Shown: positions 7,295 through 17,054, counted from the stretch's first letter. The stretch: DNA of 64,000 bases from Colwellia sp. PAMC 21821 (GCF_002077175.1 NZ_CP014943.1:3038001-3102000); one strand, 5' to 3'. Numbers and translations: made by a program. Notes: a model not told the origin generated them from the sequence alone.

Positions 7295-8959
7295 TTATCC
7301 AGCTAATAATTCTTGTGCGTTTGCCAGGCTATTTTCGGTAATTTTATCACCTGCTAATAAACGGGCAATTTCTTGGACGCGGCCATTGCTAGAAAGTTCC
7401 GTAACGGTTGTTTCTGTATGCTCACCATCGGTTAACTTAGCGACAAATAACTGTTGATGACCTTTACTCGCGACTTGTGGTAAATGCGTTACACAAATTA
7501 CTTGGGTATTTTTCGCTAACTGTTTTAGTTTAGTACCTACCATTGCCGCCGTAGGCCCGCTGATGCCGACATCCACTTCATCGAATATAAGCGTAGGTGT
7601 AACAATTTTGTCAGCTAAAATAACTTGCATCGCTAAACTGATTCTTGACAATTCACCGCCAGAGGCGACTTTGTTCATGGCCTCAAGGGCTTGGCCAGGG
7701 TTTAAACTTGCTAAGTAACTCACGGTGTCGCTGCCGTTTACTGATAAGTGTTCATTTTTATCTTGGCAAATATCAATAAAAAATTTGCCATGCTGCATGT
7801 TAAGTTCGCCCATGCTTTTCGTGATCATTTTACTGAGTTTAGTTGCGGCTTTTTTTCTTGAATCAGACAAGGTTAATGCCGCGTGCTGATATTTTTGTTT
7901 TGCAGTTTCGATATCATCATTAATTTGCGTTAAGCGTGTTTCGTCAGAGCTAAATAGTTGTAACTCTTGTAATAACTGTTGATGAAAACTGGCTAACGCA
8001 TCAGGCGAAATTTGATGCTTTTTAGCGAGTAACACAGCGGTTGAGTAACGTTCTTCTATTAATGTGTAGGCTTGTGGGTCTAGCTCTAAGCTTTCGTAAT
8101 AATGCTTAAGTTCTTGGCTTGCGTCTTCTACTTGAATTAATGCTTCGGTAAGTTGCTCTGCAATAGCTTTTAATGCTGGGTCGTAATTACCTAAGGCGGC
8201 AATTTGCTCTGCACTGTGTTGTAAACTGTCGACGACATTAAATTGTTCACTTTCAGATAACAGCTGCACAGCAACTAAAGTTTCACTTAAAATGTGTTGA
8301 CCGTTACTTTGGCGTTTGTAGTCAGTTTCTAGGGTTTCAAATTCGTCAATTTGTAATGAAAACTCGTCTAATTCATTAACTTGATACTGTAGTAGTTGCT
8401 GTTTAGATTCGCGTTGGAGTTTGCTTTCTTGTAATAGCTTTGCTTCTTGGGTTAGTTCGCGCCATTGATGATAATAATATTTCACCTCATCTAACAGGTG
8501 TTGGTGGCTGGCATAAGCGTCGAGAATATTGCGTTGTTCGGTGGCTTTAACAATTAGCTGATGGTCGTGTTGACCGTGAATGTTGATCAGTAATTGGCCT
8601 ATTTCTTTAAGTTGCGCTAATGGAACTTGGCTACCATTAATATAAGCTTTCGATCGGCCTTCAGCAGAAATTACCCGGCGAAGAATACATTCGTTATCGA
8701 GCAACATGTCATTCTTTTTTAACCAGTTTTTAGCGTGTTTATTCTTAGTTGTATCAAAGGTAGCCGCTAATTCAGCTTTAGCGCAGTTAGGTCGTACTAC
8801 ATTAGTTACCGCTCGATCACCTAGGCAAAGTCCTAGGGCGTCGATAGCAATAGATTTACCTGCACCAGTCTCGCCGGTAATGGTGGTCATGCCTTGCTGC
8901 CAATCAATGTCGAGTGAACGCACGATGGCAAAATTTTGAATGTTGAGATGCAATAACAT
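7295..8959 (-). CDS. recN: DNA repair protein RecN
   Basis: 554 residues from ATG at 8959 (MLLHLNIQNFAIV, the family start); an upstream in-frame start at 8992 is unlikely. SMC-like ATPase of double-strand break repair that helps bring DNA ends and sister chromatids together. Walker A GETGAGKS is near residue 35; a long coiled-coil arm fills residues about 150-380; the ABC signature region SGGELSRISLAMQV and Walker B IFDEVDVGISG are in the C-terminal lobe. RecN genes are classically SOS-regulated, and a near-consensus LexA box lies at 9040-9059, inside the intergenic hairpin. The gap to upstream nadK is 175 bp. Confidence 0.97.
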   Translation of the reverse strand: MLLHLNIQNFAIVRSLDIDWQQGMTTITGETGAGKSIAIDALGLCLGDRAVTNVVRPNCAKAELAATFDTTKNKHAKNWLKKNDMLLDNECILRRVISAEGRSKAYINGSQVPLAQLKEIGQLLINIHGQHDHQLIVKATEQRNILDAYASHQHLLDEVKYYYHQWRELTQEAKLLQESKLQRESKQQLLQYQVNELDEFSLQIDEFETLETDYKRQSNGQHILSETLVAVQLLSESEQFNVVDSLQHSAEQIAALGNYDPALKAIAEQLTEALIQVEDASQELKHYYESLELDPQAYTLIEERYSTAVLLAKKHQISPDALASFHQQLLQELQLFSSDETRLTQINDDIETAKQKYQHAALTLSDSRKKAATKLSKMITKSMGELNMQHGKFFIDICQDKNEHLSVNGSDTVSYLASLNPGQALEAMNKVASGGELSRISLAMQVILADKIVTPTLIFDEVDVGISGPTAAMVGTKLKQLAKNTQVICVTHLPQVASKGHQQLFVAKLTDGEHTETTVTELSSNGRVQEIARLLAGDKITENSLANAQELLAG

Positions 8960-9033
8960 AGTCAGTCCTAGTACCGTTATATAAATGCTCAACCCATGAT
9001 GAGCGTAAAATAACGACCTTTGATTACAAAAAA

Positions 9034-9065
9034 ACCAGATACTGTTAATTTATACAGTATCTGGT
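9034..9065. terminator. Bidirectional hairpin terminator downstream of nadK
   Basis: A perfect 12-bp stem (ACCAGATACTGT 9034-9045, ACAGTATCTGGT 9054-9065) with an 8-nt AT loop, flanked by an A-run on the left and a T-run on the right. Read on the minus strand, nadK transcripts end in a long U-run about 70 nt after the stop codon. Confidence 0.8.
9040..9059. promoter_or_regulatory. LexA (SOS) box upstream of recN
   Basis: CTG-N10-CAG with flanks TACTGT and ACAGTA matches the enteric LexA consensus at 17 of 20 positions by my count. It lies about 80 bp before the recN start codon and coincides with the stem of the nadK terminator. Known SOS control of recN makes it plausible, but the hairpin alone could create the symmetry. 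Confidence 0.55.
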
Positions 9066-9134
9066 TTTTATTCAAGCTATGTTTGAAATTTTATTTATAT
9101 TTGGCCATTTTATCGGCCACTGTTTTACGTAAAG

Positions 9135-10016
9135 TTAGTAGAGTTTATTACCCCAACTTAATTTATTTCTTAGGACATTAAAGTAGTTATGATCAAGTGG
9201 GTGTATTAAGCGCAAGGTAAATTCACTTTTTTTAATGATAACTTCATCACCCGGCATAACGGCTAAAATTACATGGCCGTCGCAGCTAACTTGCAAGTTC
9301 TCATAGTTTTCATTCGCTAATTTCAGTTTGATTTCACTGTTACCGTCAACCACAATTGGCCGACTAGACAGAGTATGAGGAAACATAGGCACCAGTGAAA
9401 GCGCGTTTAAATTAGGCGTTAATATTGGGCCGCCCGCTGACATGGAGTAAGCCGTTGAACCTGTAGGGGTTGACACAATTAGCCCGTCAGAACGTTGGCT
9501 GAACATAAAACTGCCATCAATATAAACTTCAAACTCGATCATGTTGGCAACTTTACCCGCATGCAGTACAGCTTCATTAACCGCACTGTTAGAGCTTTTA
9601 AGTTTACCGTGGCGATAAACTTCGGCTTCAATAATAAAGCGTTGCTCAGAACGTGACTCGCCTTTTAAAATAGCTTCTAGTGGGGCAATTAAATCGTCAG
9701 GAGATAAGTCAGTAAGAAAGCCTAAGTTACCGCGGTTAACACCGATTACGCCAATGTTATAGCAAGCTAAAACTCTTGCGGCGCCAAGCATATAACCGTC
9801 ACCACCAATAACAATAGCGAGATCAGCTTGATCGCCAATATTGGTTAGTGAAGCCATGTTTACATTGTCAATATTAACGGTTTGCGCGACAGAGTTTTCT
9901 ATCAGCACTTTATAACCTTGCTGTGACAAATATTGGTGTAATGCTTCTATAGTGGAACTGGCACCTTCATGATGAGGTTTGCCAATTAAGCCAATGGTGT
10001 TGTATAAATTACTCAT
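9135..10016 (-). CDS. nadK: NAD kinase
   Basis: 293 residues, normal for bacterial NadK (PpnK). It phosphorylates NAD to NADP using ATP. Motifs: GGDGYMLG (the GGDG phosphate-binding motif, about residues 64-71), [18 protein letters not shown] (NE motif binding the nicotinamide ribose), the glycine-rich [16 protein letters not shown] and a C-terminal CDGH. It lies upstream of recN on the same strand and divergent from grpE, an arrangement shared with enteric bacteria. It ends before a strong hairpin, so recN is probably transcribed separately. A second, distantly related NAD-kinase-fold gene is present at 19954-21087. Confidence 0.97.
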   Translation of the reverse strand: MSNLYNTIGLIGKPHHEGASSTIEALHQYLSQQGYKVLIENSVAQTVNIDNVNMASLTNIGDQADLAIVIGGDGYMLGAARVLACYNIGVIGVNRGNLGFLTDLSPDDLIAPLEAILKGESRSEQRFIIEAEVYRHGKLKSSNSAVNEAVLHAGKVANMIEFEVYIDGSFMFSQRSDGLIVSTPTGSTAYSMSAGGPILTPNLNALSLVPMFPHTLSSRPIVVDGNSEIKLKLANENYENLQVSCDGHVILAVMPGDEVIIKKSEFTLRLIHPLDHNYFNVLRNKLSWGNKLY

Positions 10017-10118
10017 ACGGTGCTTATAAATATGTAATATAATTAAGGACTATAAGCAGTTTCGCGCTATTTTACTCGCTTGTAAAGTTGACTTTTTTTT
10101 AAATGATTTACTTTTGTG

Positions 10119-10146
10119 CTTGAATCATAAAAACAAGCCCCCATAA
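10119..10146 (+). promoter_or_regulatory. Sigma-32 heat-shock promoter of grpE
   Basis: CTTGAA (10119-10124), a 14-nt spacer and CCCCAT (10139-10144) followed by AATT. This is close to the RpoH consensus and sits 56 bp before the grpE start codon. Confidence 0.8.
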
Positions 10147-10201
10147 TTAGCGTTATTGGTTTTACCTATTTTGAATTTTTAGACCTACTTTGGAGTTTTT
10201 C

Positions 10202-10837
10202 ATGGCCAACGAGTCAACAGAGAATAAAAGTGCTGAAGAAATTGCAGCAGACGCATTAGCCGCTGAAATTATTGAGCATGCAGAAGAGCAAGTTGAAGTT
10301 CAACTTGATGCTGCCGCTGAAAATATCAGTGCTGAACAAGAAAAAATAAACGCGCTTGAATTAGCCTTAGCTACCGCTAAAGCTACGGTTGCTGATCAAA
10401 AAGATTCAGTAATTCGTGCAAAGGCAGAAGTAGACAATGTTCGCCGACGTGCAGCACAAGATGTTGAAAAAGCACGTAAGTTTGCTTTAGAAAAGTTTGC
10501 TGCTGAAATGTTAACTACGGTTGATAACCTAGAGCGCGCGTTGCAAAGTATCGATAAAGATGACGAGCGTAATACCGCTATCATTGAAGGTATTGAGTTA
10601 ACACATCAGGGTTTACTTAGCTCATTAGAGAAGTTTTCGATTCAATCGATTGATCCTCAAGATCAACCATTTAATCCTGAATTACATCAAGCAATGTCAA
10701 TGCAAGAAGTTGAAGGTGTTGCACCTAATACTGTTATTGCCGTAATGCAAAAAGGTTATGAGCTAAATGGTCGTTTAATTCGACCTGCTATGGTTATGGT
10801 GTCAAAAGCTAAACCAAGTGTTGATACTACTGCATAA
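10202..10837 (+). CDS. grpE: Nucleotide exchange factor GrpE
   Basis: 211 residues from ATG at 10202, with GGAG at 10192-10195; a TTG at 10190 in frame overlaps that site and is rejected. GrpE releases ADP from DnaK. Layout: an acidic, Ala/Glu-rich N-terminus (1-50), a long helix with heptad pattern (50-110, RAKAEVDNVRRRAAQDVEKA), the four-helix bundle, and the C-terminal beta-wing (FNPELHQAMSM, VIAVMQKGYELNGRLIRPAMVMVSK). It is separated from dnaK by about 950 bp of repeats and has its own terminator and sigma-32 promoter. Confidence 0.97.
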   Translation: MANESTENKSAEEIAADALAAEIIEHAEEQVEVQLDAAAENISAEQEKINALELALATAKATVADQKDSVIRAKAEVDNVRRRAAQDVEKARKFALEKFAAEMLTTVDNLERALQSIDKDDERNTAIIEGIELTHQGLLSSLEKFSIQSIDPQDQPFNPELHQAMSMQEVEGVAPNTVIAVMQKGYELNGRLIRPAMVMVSKAKPSVDTTA

Positions 10838-10864
10838 TTTTATTATCCGGTAGTTTGCCATAAG

Positions 10865-10890
10865 AAAAACCAGACAAGTGTCTGGTTTTT
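10865..10890 (+). terminator. grpE terminator
   Basis: 11-bp stem AAAAACCAGAC/GTCTGGTTTTT around an AAGT loop with a T-run, starting 28 bp after the grpE stop. Confidence 0.85.
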
Positions 10891-11021
10891 TTATGTGCAA
10901 AATTTGTTATCTACCAATGTGCCCAAACAGTTATAAAACAGAGCTCACTAATGTAAATAAGAGAAAAGAAACCCCCGACCTTACTTTTATAGCCTTCACT
11001 TCTCGATTCAGGACAAAGCAT

Positions 11022-11465
11022 CCTCGGTGCCTCGGTGGTGAATATCTTTTGTTGTGTTCTTTTGGCTTTTGCGCTTTTACCACTGAGTTCTTTTTAGTAA
11101 GAGACTAAGGGCTTCTACCACCGAGGCACCGAGGCGCTGCGCGCTACACCGAGGAGAGATTAGTGATAAGACAGTGAATATGGGTAAGATCTTACTTTCA
11201 TGTTTTTTGCTCTTCTCGGTGTAGGACGAAGTCCCTCTGTGCCTCGGTGGTGAAATATCTTTTGTTGTGTTCTTTTGGCTTTTGCGCTTTTACCACTGAG
11301 TTCTTTTTAGTAAGAGACTAAGGACTTCTACCACCAAGGCACCGAGGCGCTGCGCGCTACACCGAGAAGTGATTGGTGATAAGAAAAGTAAATGTGGGGT
11401 GAAATATGTTTTGTGGTTTTTTTTGGTTTTTCGTATTAAGAGATTAAAAGATATTACCACCAAGC
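11022..11465. repeat. Two copies, plus a decayed third, of a palindromic intergenic repeat
   Basis: Copy 1 (11022-11135) has perfect 18-bp inverted arms, CCTCGGTGCCTCGGTGGT and its complement, around a 78-bp core. Copy 2 (11234-11347) has the same core almost unchanged and slightly mismatched arms; the shared tail GCGCTGCGCGCTACACCGAG follows each. A diverged third copy lies at about 11412-11465 (ATTACCACCAAG end). Together these fill most of the 956-bp gap between grpE and dnaK, in which I see no gene. Short ORFs over the copies are by-products of the repeat. Confidence 0.8.
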
Positions 11466-11704
11466 GGAGACTCTTATGAATCAGACCTGCATAAAACCGC
11501 AACCGTGATGCTAATCAAAAATTCATATTTATTGTTTCGTAAAATTATTAGCTTGTTATTTTAATCTCCTTAATAAATAACGTACCTACTGTGTTTCACT
11601 TGCTTTGCTATAAATTGCAAATGCTTAAAGTACTTTCCTAATCGGCTTTAATAAAGAACAGAGCAAAAATAATTTATATTTTTTAAAATTTTTCGATAAA
11701 AATA

Positions 11705-11732
11705 GTTGAAAAGACTTTTTCCTGCCCCCACT
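11705..11732 (+). promoter_or_regulatory. Sigma-32 heat-shock promoter of dnaK
   Basis: GTTGAAA (11705-11711), a 14-nt spacer and CCCCAC (11726-11731), 62 bp before the dnaK ATG. It deviates from CTTGAAA/CCCCAT at one base in each box. Confidence 0.7.
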
Positions 11733-11793
11733 AACTGTTCATCAAAAGATTTAATCTTTATTTTTAATATATAAGTATTCGGAGATCGTCAAA

Positions 11794-13716
11794 ATGGGTA
11801 AAATTATTGGTATTGATCTAGGAACAACAAACTCTTGTGTTGCTGTTCTAGATGGTGGTAAAGCACGTGTAATTGAAAATGCAGAAGGCGATCGTACAAC
11901 TCCTTCAATCATTGCTTACACAGAAGAAGGCGAGACTTTAGTTGGACAACCTGCTAAGCGTCAGTCTGTAACTAACCCAAAAAATACATTGTTCGCTATT
12001 AAGCGTTTAATCGGTCGTCGTTTTGAAGATGAAGAAGTTCAACGCGATATTAAAATTATGCCTTTTGGCATTGTTAAAGCTGACAACGGTGATGCTTGGG
12101 TTACGGCGCGTGATAAAAATATCGCTCCTCCACAAGTTTCTGCTGAAGTTTTAGCAAAAATGAAAAAAACAGCCGAAGACTACTTAGGCGAAAAAGTCAC
12201 TGAAGCGGTAATTACGGTTCCTGCTTACTTTAACGATGCACAACGTCAAGCAACTAAAGATGCGGGTCGTATTGCTGGTCTTGATGTTAAACGTATCATC
12301 AACGAGCCAACGGCTGCTGCACTTGCTTACGGCATGGACAAGCAAGAAGGCGACAAAGTTGTTGCAGTATACGATTTAGGTGGCGGTACATTTGATATCT
12401 CTATCATCGAAATTGATGAAGTTGAAGGTGAGCACACGTTTGAAGTACTTGCGACAAACGGCGACACTCACTTAGGTGGTGAAGATTTTGATAACCGTTT
12501 AATCAACTACCTAGTAGCTGAATTTAAGAAAGATCAAGGCATGGACTTAACGCAAGATCCATTAGCTATGCAACGTTTGAAAGAAGCAGCAGAAAAAGCG
12601 AAATGTGAGCTTTCTTCAGCACAACAAACAGACGTTAACTTGCCTTACATTACTGCTGACGGTTCAGGCCCTAAGCACATGAACATCAAAGTAACGCGTG
12701 CTAAATTAGAATCTCTAGTTGAAGACATGGTTAAAGCTACTTTAGGTCCGCTTAAACAAGCACTTAAAGATGCTGACCTTTCAATTAGCGACATTAACGA
12801 CGTAATCATGGTTGGTGGTCAAACACGTATGCCAATGGTACAAAAAGTTGTTACTGAATTCTTTGGTAAAGAGCCACGTAAAGATGTTAACCCTGATGAA
12901 GCTGTAGCGGCAGGTGCTGCGATTCAAGCGGGTGTACTTTCTGGTGATGTAACTGACGTTCTATTATTAGACGTTACACCATTATCATTAGGTATTGAGA
13001 CAATGGGCGGCGTGATGACGAAAGTTATCGATAAAAACACCACTATCCCAACTAAACAGTCTCAAACGTTCTCAACGGCTGATGATAACCAAGCTGCTGT
13101 AACAGTACATGTTATGCAAGGTGAGCGTAAGCAAGCTTCTGCAAACAAATCTTTGGGTCAATTTAACCTTGAAGGTATTGATGCTGCTCCTCGTGGAACG
13201 CCACAAATTGAAGTAACATTCGATTTAGATGCTGATGGTATTTTGCACGTAACAGCTAAAGATAAGAACACAGGTAAAGAGCAAAAAATTACCATTAAAG
13301 CCTCTTCTGGTTTATCAGATGAAGAAGTAGAGCAAATGGTACGTGACGCTGAAGCAAATGCTGACGAAGATGCGAAATTTGAAGAGCTAGTTCAAGCTCG
13401 TAACCAAGCTGATGGCATGGTTCACGCAACACGTAAGCAAATTGAAGAAGCAGGCGACGATTTACCAAGCGAAGACAAAGAAAAAATTGAAGCGGCATTA
13501 GCTGAACTTGAAGTTGCGCTTAAAGGCGACAGCAAAGAAGAAATCGATGCTAAGTCTCAAGCGGTTATCGAAGCTTCTGCTAAGTTAATGGAAATTGCTC
13601 AAGCTAAAGCGCAAGCACAAAGTGGCGCACCTGAAGGCGAAGCTCCAGAAGCTGATGCATCAGGCGGTGACGATGTAGTTGACGCTGAGTTTGAAGAAGT
13701 TAAAGACGACAAATAA
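11794..13716 (+). CDS. dnaK: Chaperone DnaK (Hsp70)
   Basis: 640 residues, full length. ATP-dependent chaperone that binds exposed hydrophobic segments with DnaJ and GrpE. The nucleotide-binding domain covers residues 1-385 ([33 protein letters not shown] in part, [32 protein letters not shown]). The hydrophobic linker [12 protein letters not shown] follows. The substrate domain occupies 395-510, with the helical lid after that. The acidic C-terminus ends EEVKDDK, close to the EEVKD-type end that binds partners in Proteobacteria. A ribosome-binding site GGAG precedes the ATG. Heat-shock regulation is indicated by the sigma-32 promoter. Confidence 0.99.
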   Translation: MGKIIGIDLGTTNSCVAVLDGGKARVIENAEGDRTTPSIIAYTEEGETLVGQPAKRQSVTNPKNTLFAIKRLIGRRFEDEEVQRDIKIMPFGIVKADNGDAWVTARDKNIAPPQVSAEVLAKMKKTAEDYLGEKVTEAVITVPAYFNDAQRQATKDAGRIAGLDVKRIINEPTAAALAYGMDKQEGDKVVAVYDLGGGTFDISIIEIDEVEGEHTFEVLATNGDTHLGGEDFDNRLINYLVAEFKKDQGMDLTQDPLAMQRLKEAAEKAKCELSSAQQTDVNLPYITADGSGPKHMNIKVTRAKLESLVEDMVKATLGPLKQALKDADLSISDINDVIMVGGQTRMPMVQKVVTEFFGKEPRKDVNPDEAVAAGAAIQAGVLSGDVTDVLLLDVTPLSLGIETMGGVMTKVIDKNTTIPTKQSQTFSTADDNQAAVTVHVMQGERKQASANKSLGQFNLEGIDAAPRGTPQIEVTFDLDADGILHVTAKDKNTGKEQKITIKASSGLSDEEVEQMVRDAEANADEDAKFEELVQARNQADGMVHATRKQIEEAGDDLPSEDKEKIEAALAELEVALKGDSKEEIDAKSQAVIEASAKLMEIAQAKAQAQSGAPEGEAPEADASGGDDVVDAEFEEVKDDK

Positions 13717-13727
13717 TTAGTTGTTAG

Positions 13728-13823
13728 GTTGTAACTGTAACGCTCAATAGCTGCGTTGGACATGCTCACATACACTTGTATGCTCCGCGTGACCGCCTTG
13801 CTCTAGAGCGATACAGTGACAAC
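13728..13823. repeat. Imperfect 96-bp inverted repeat between dnaK and dnaJ
   Basis: The outer 18 bp, GTTGTAACTGTAACGCTC (13728-13745) and the complement of 13806-13823, match at 16 of 18 positions, and the similarity continues inward with mismatches towards a GTATG-rich centre. It can form one long hairpin 12 bp after the dnaK stop. It resembles the palindromic intergenic elements common in this group and may affect dnaK mRNA ends or be a mobile remnant. Confidence 0.6.
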
Positions 13824-13861
13824 AAAAAACAATTAAACTTTGTGGTTTAGTTCAAACAAAT

Positions 13862-13889
13862 TAAAGCGTCGATAATTATCGGCGCTTTA
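13862..13889 (+). terminator. Possible dnaK terminator or attenuator
   Basis: 12-bp stem TAAAGCGTCGAT/ATCGGCGCTTTA with one G-T pair and a short loop. The following T-run is poor, so partial read-through into dnaJ is likely. No separate sigma-32 promoter for dnaJ was found in the 340-bp gap, consistent with cotranscription. Confidence 0.45.
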
Positions 13890-14056
13890 TTATGTAAAAA
13901 ACTATGTAAAAACTACGTAAAACAGCAACGAAACTTAATTAATACATGATGGTAATTTGCTTAGATTTTTAAGGTGTTAAAGAGAATTCATACCGCGTCT
14001 AAGAAAGAAGTTAAACAAATTAGTATCCATAAATTTGAAGTAAAGAAATAAAACCT

Positions 14057-15199
14057 ATGTCAAAACGCGATTATTATGAAGTGCTTGGTGTATCAAAAGA
14101 TGCAGAAGAGCGAGATATCAAAAAAGCTTACAAACGTTTAGCAATGAAATTTCACCCAGATAGAACGCAAGGTGATAAAGCTAAAGAAGAACAGTTTAAA
14201 GAAGTTAAAGAAGCTTATGAAATATTAAACAATGATCAAAAACGCGCGGCGTATGATCAATACGGCCACGCGGCGTTTGAACAAGGCGGTCACGGCGGAG
14301 GCGGCGGTTTTGGCGGCGGACAAGACTTCGGTGATGCTTTTGGTGATATTTTTGGTGACATTTTTGGTGGCGGCGGTCGCGGACGTGGTGGTCAATCTCG
14401 CCAACGTCGCGGCTCAGATTTACGCTATAACCTCGACCTAAGTCTTGAAGAAGCGGTTAAGGGTAAAACCTTAGAAATTAAAGTACCTACTTTCGTAAGT
14501 TGTGATCCATGTGACGGTAGTGGCGCTAAAAAAGGCACCAGTGCAAAAACGTGTTCAACGTGTCACGGCCATGGCCAAGTACAAATGCGTCAGGGCTTAT
14601 TCGCTGTACAACAAACGTGTCCAACGTGTTCTGGCCAAGGTAAAGTTATTTCAGACCCTTGTACTTCATGTCGCGGTAAAGGGCGTGTAGAGAAAAATAA
14701 AACGCTTTCAGTTAAAATTCCACCGGGTGTTGATACCGGCGACAGAATTCGTTTGTCAGGTGAAGGTGAAGCCGGTGAGCATGGTGCACCAGCAGGTGAC
14801 TTATATGTGCAAGCCAATGTTCGCGACCATAAAATATTTGTTCGTGATGAAAATCATTTGTACTGCGAAGTGCCAATTAGCTTCACAACTGCTGCTTTAG
14901 GTGGCGACATTGAAGTACCAACACTTGAAGGCAAAGTTAAGCTTAAAATACCGAAAGAAACTCAAACGGGCAAAATGTTCCGTTTGCGTGGCAAAGGTGT
15001 TAAATCAGTTCGCAGTCATTCAGTGGGCGACTTAATGTGTAAAGTTGTGATTGAAACACCGGTAAGTTTATCGGGTGATCAAGCTGACTTATTACGCCAA
15101 TTAGAAGAAAAAATGGGTAAAAGCACCAGTAAGCATAGCCCGAAAGAAACCGGTTTTTTCGACGGAGTGAAAAAATTCTTCGATGATCTTAAAAGCTAA
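14057..15199 (+). CDS. dnaJ: Chaperone DnaJ (Hsp40)
   Basis: 380 residues, type I (complete) DnaJ. The J domain is residues 1-70 with the HPD motif (FHPDRTQ) that stimulates DnaK ATPase. A Gly/Phe linker follows (about 75-115, many GGG and FGD units). The zinc domain at about 145-205 holds four CxxCxGxG motifs: [24 protein letters not shown] and CTSCRGKG. C-terminal substrate-binding and dimerisation domains complete it. It follows dnaK on the same strand and ends in a strong terminator. Confidence 0.99.
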   Translation: MSKRDYYEVLGVSKDAEERDIKKAYKRLAMKFHPDRTQGDKAKEEQFKEVKEAYEILNNDQKRAAYDQYGHAAFEQGGHGGGGGFGGGQDFGDAFGDIFGDIFGGGGRGRGGQSRQRRGSDLRYNLDLSLEEAVKGKTLEIKVPTFVSCDPCDGSGAKKGTSAKTCSTCHGHGQVQMRQGLFAVQQTCPTCSGQGKVISDPCTSCRGKGRVEKNKTLSVKIPPGVDTGDRIRLSGEGEAGEHGAPAGDLYVQANVRDHKIFVRDENHLYCEVPISFTTAALGGDIEVPTLEGKVKLKIPKETQTGKMFRLRGKGVKSVRSHSVGDLMCKVVIETPVSLSGDQADLLRQLEEKMGKSTSKHSPKETGFFDGVKKFFDDLKS

Positions 15200-15224
15200 G
15201 ATTACTCAAGTATAAACCGACACT

Positions 15225-15252
15225 AAAATCCCGCACCCTGTTGCGGGATTTT
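15225..15252 (+). terminator. dnaJ terminator
   Basis: Perfect 11-bp stem AAAATCCCGCA/TGCGGGATTTT with a 6-nt loop, 25 bp after the dnaJ stop. Confidence 0.85.
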
Positions 15253-15414
15253 ATGTTCAGGCCGTTCCTAGCCATCCATGGCTTCACGGCATTAGTGCAT
15301 CCATGCACGTCGACGAACGGTATGTCACGATCACATGGATGTGAAAGAGTGACGATGTTCAGGCCGCTCCTAGCCATCCATGGCTTCACGGCATTAGTGC
15401 ATCCATGCACGTCG
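15253..15414. repeat. Two 60-bp direct repeats, 102 bp apart
   Basis: 15253-15312 and 15355-15414 are identical except for one T/C difference near position 12. Each contains CCATCCATGG and TGCATCCATGCA, both palindromic, so each copy can fold. The remainder of the dnaJ to 15573 gap shows no gene. ORFs on both strands run through the repeats and encode the same 20-residue unit twice; they are artefacts of the repeat rather than proteins in my judgement. Confidence 0.8.
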
Positions 15415-15572
15415 CCGTTCTTAGTCATCTCGATAATTGCTAGAGGTGTTGCTGTGATTGAATTTTCAGTTTTATCAGTGTGAATATCATCTTTTTATTT
15501 AATCATTTGATTTTGATTATTCTGATATAGTTAACTCGCCTTGATAATTTACCGTGAAGAGAGTGACATTGA

Positions 15573-16244
15573 ATGAGAGTTTTATTTGTTTGCCTGCTAA
15601 TGGCCTCAGTGAGTTTATATAGTTTTGCTGAGTCTACTCCTGAAGAACTACCGCCGCTTGATCCTGCTTATGTAGGAATTCATGGTATGGTATTACTGAA
15701 TAAGTCTTCGGGCATTTTTGCGTATAACTTCTCGGGTTATCAAAAACCGCACGATGTGCAATTATTGTATAAACTCGATGTCACAAATATCGCGTTAGTA
15801 CAATTAGTTCGTGACAACGATATGGTCACGATTAAGCCTAAAGCTTTTAATTTACAGCGTTTAATGCGAGGTGAAAAAGTTGCGCTTGAAGCTGATGTTT
15901 ACTTGGGGCATTTTGAACGCGATGGCATGTTGGTTTACGAGAGCATGACCTTAAAATTTGCAAAGCAATTGTATATGCGCAAGCTCGATGATATTAAACC
16001 TTCAAGTAATCAGCAGGAGTATGATGTTGTAACTTATCGAAAAAACAACAAAATTTATATTCATCGCCTACAACAGCCACCCAGTTATGATCACGTCATC
16101 CAAATAGACGTAAATGCGGGGTGTTTGACCAAATTCAATACCACATCCGCGGTCCCGAAACGCAACGAATTACAATATAAGTTTTATAACTGCGGCACCA
16201 TGAAACCGCTATATTATGAGACGGAAAATTTTGTAACAAATTAG
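15573..16244 (+). CDS. Exported protein of unknown function
   Basis: 223 residues with a clear Sec signal peptide (residues 1-19, cut after SFA). The mature part is mixed alpha/beta without membrane helices and has two Cys near the C-terminus (AGCLTK and YNCGTM) that could form a disulphide in the periplasm. I do not recognise the family for certain; size and pattern (LLYKLDVTNIALVQLVRDND, LEADVYLGHFERDGML seen in pieces) fit a conserved periplasmic protein of Alteromonadales. It is a single-gene unit with GAGAG before ATG and converges on the Lrp gene with a shared terminator. Confidence 0.7.
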   Translation: MRVLFVCLLMASVSLYSFAESTPEELPPLDPAYVGIHGMVLLNKSSGIFAYNFSGYQKPHDVQLLYKLDVTNIALVQLVRDNDMVTIKPKAFNLQRLMRGEKVALEADVYLGHFERDGMLVYESMTLKFAKQLYMRKLDDIKPSSNQQEYDVVTYRKNNKIYIHRLQQPPSYDHVIQIDVNAGCLTKFNTTSAVPKRNELQYKFYNCGTMKPLYYETENFVTN

Positions 16245-16268
16245 TATTGTTATGCCGGCTAATTAACT

Positions 16269-16298
16269 AAAAAACAGCTGATAAATCAGCTGTTTTTT
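16269..16298. terminator. Bidirectional terminator between convergent genes
   Basis: 14-bp stem AAAAAACAGCTGAT/ATCAGCTGTTTTTT with A- and T-runs on each side, usable by the exported-protein gene and by the leftward Lrp gene. Confidence 0.85.
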
Positions 16299-16333
16299 AG
16301 TTTTATACCAACTTGTTATTATAATATTCGGTG

Positions 16334-16804
16334 TTATTCTTCATCAAAAATCGGTAATACACCGCTACGGCTGTGCTCAAAAATAAGTGAAGTTTCAACG
16401 GTGGTGACTTCTTCGCGCGAAGTAATCGCGTTGAATACAAATTGACGTAAGTGTTCACTATCTTTTACCGACATATGAATAAAATAATCATAACTACCAC
16501 CCATATGATACAAACTAACTATTTCAGGTAGTTTAAGTAAGTCATCTCTGAGCTTATTCACAATTAATTCTGAGTAAGGTTGCAACTTAATGGCAGCTAT
16601 CGCTTCAATGTTTCCGCCAATACTTTTGAAGTTAATATCAATAAAGGCATTATTTATAACGCCATTGTGTTTCATACGCTTAACGCGTTCCAAACAGGTT
16701 GATGGAGCAATACCAATTTGTGAAGCTAACTCTTTATTGGTGATATCAGCGTCTTTATAGAGTAATGTCAGAATACGTAAATCTATATCATCAAGTTTTT
16801 TCAT
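16334..16804 (-). CDS. Lrp/AsnC family transcriptional regulator
   Basis: 156 residues. N-terminal winged helix-turn-helix (residues 1-60: LDDIDLRILTLL, NKELASQIGIAPSTCLERVKRM) and C-terminal RAM/AsnC ligand-binding domain (residues 70-150: IAAIKLQPYS, VSLYHMGGSYDYFIHMSV, EVTTVETSLIFEHSR). Such proteins form octamers and respond to amino acids. Length and motifs are typical, but identity as global Lrp is uncertain. It is divergent from nhaA across 250 bp, so it may control itself or nhaA; this is inference. Confidence 0.93.
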   Translation of the reverse strand: MKKLDDIDLRILTLLYKDADITNKELASQIGIAPSTCLERVKRMKHNGVINNAFIDINFKSIGGNIEAIAAIKLQPYSELIVNKLRDDLLKLPEIVSLYHMGGSYDYFIHMSVKDSEHLRQFVFNAITSREEVTTVETSLIFEHSRSGVLPIFDEE

Positions 16805-17054
16805 TGCTACTTTCGCCCCTGCGGAATATCACTTAGTTAAATTTTTCTAGTAATTGCTAGATTTATTAAATGCCATATTACCAGTTAAAACATATTAAAA
16901 ATGAACCTTTATCGATATATCTGTATATTTTCGAATTTTTATCGATTTATTCATTATTTAATATAAAGTTTTTTACAAAATAATACATTTACATATTTGT
17001 AAAAAAACACTTTGTGACATATTATGTCCTATTGAAAATAAATAATGAGAACCA

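Noticed and set aside
10878..11502. Short ORFs in the grpE-dnaK gap
   Set aside because: They lie over the palindromic repeats, have no family match I know and no ribosome-binding site.
15189..15483. Overlapping ORFs on both strands with duplicated peptide units
   Set aside because: Both follow the 60-bp DNA repeat and its palindromes. They lack ribosome-binding sites, and the minus-strand frame overlaps the end of dnaJ.
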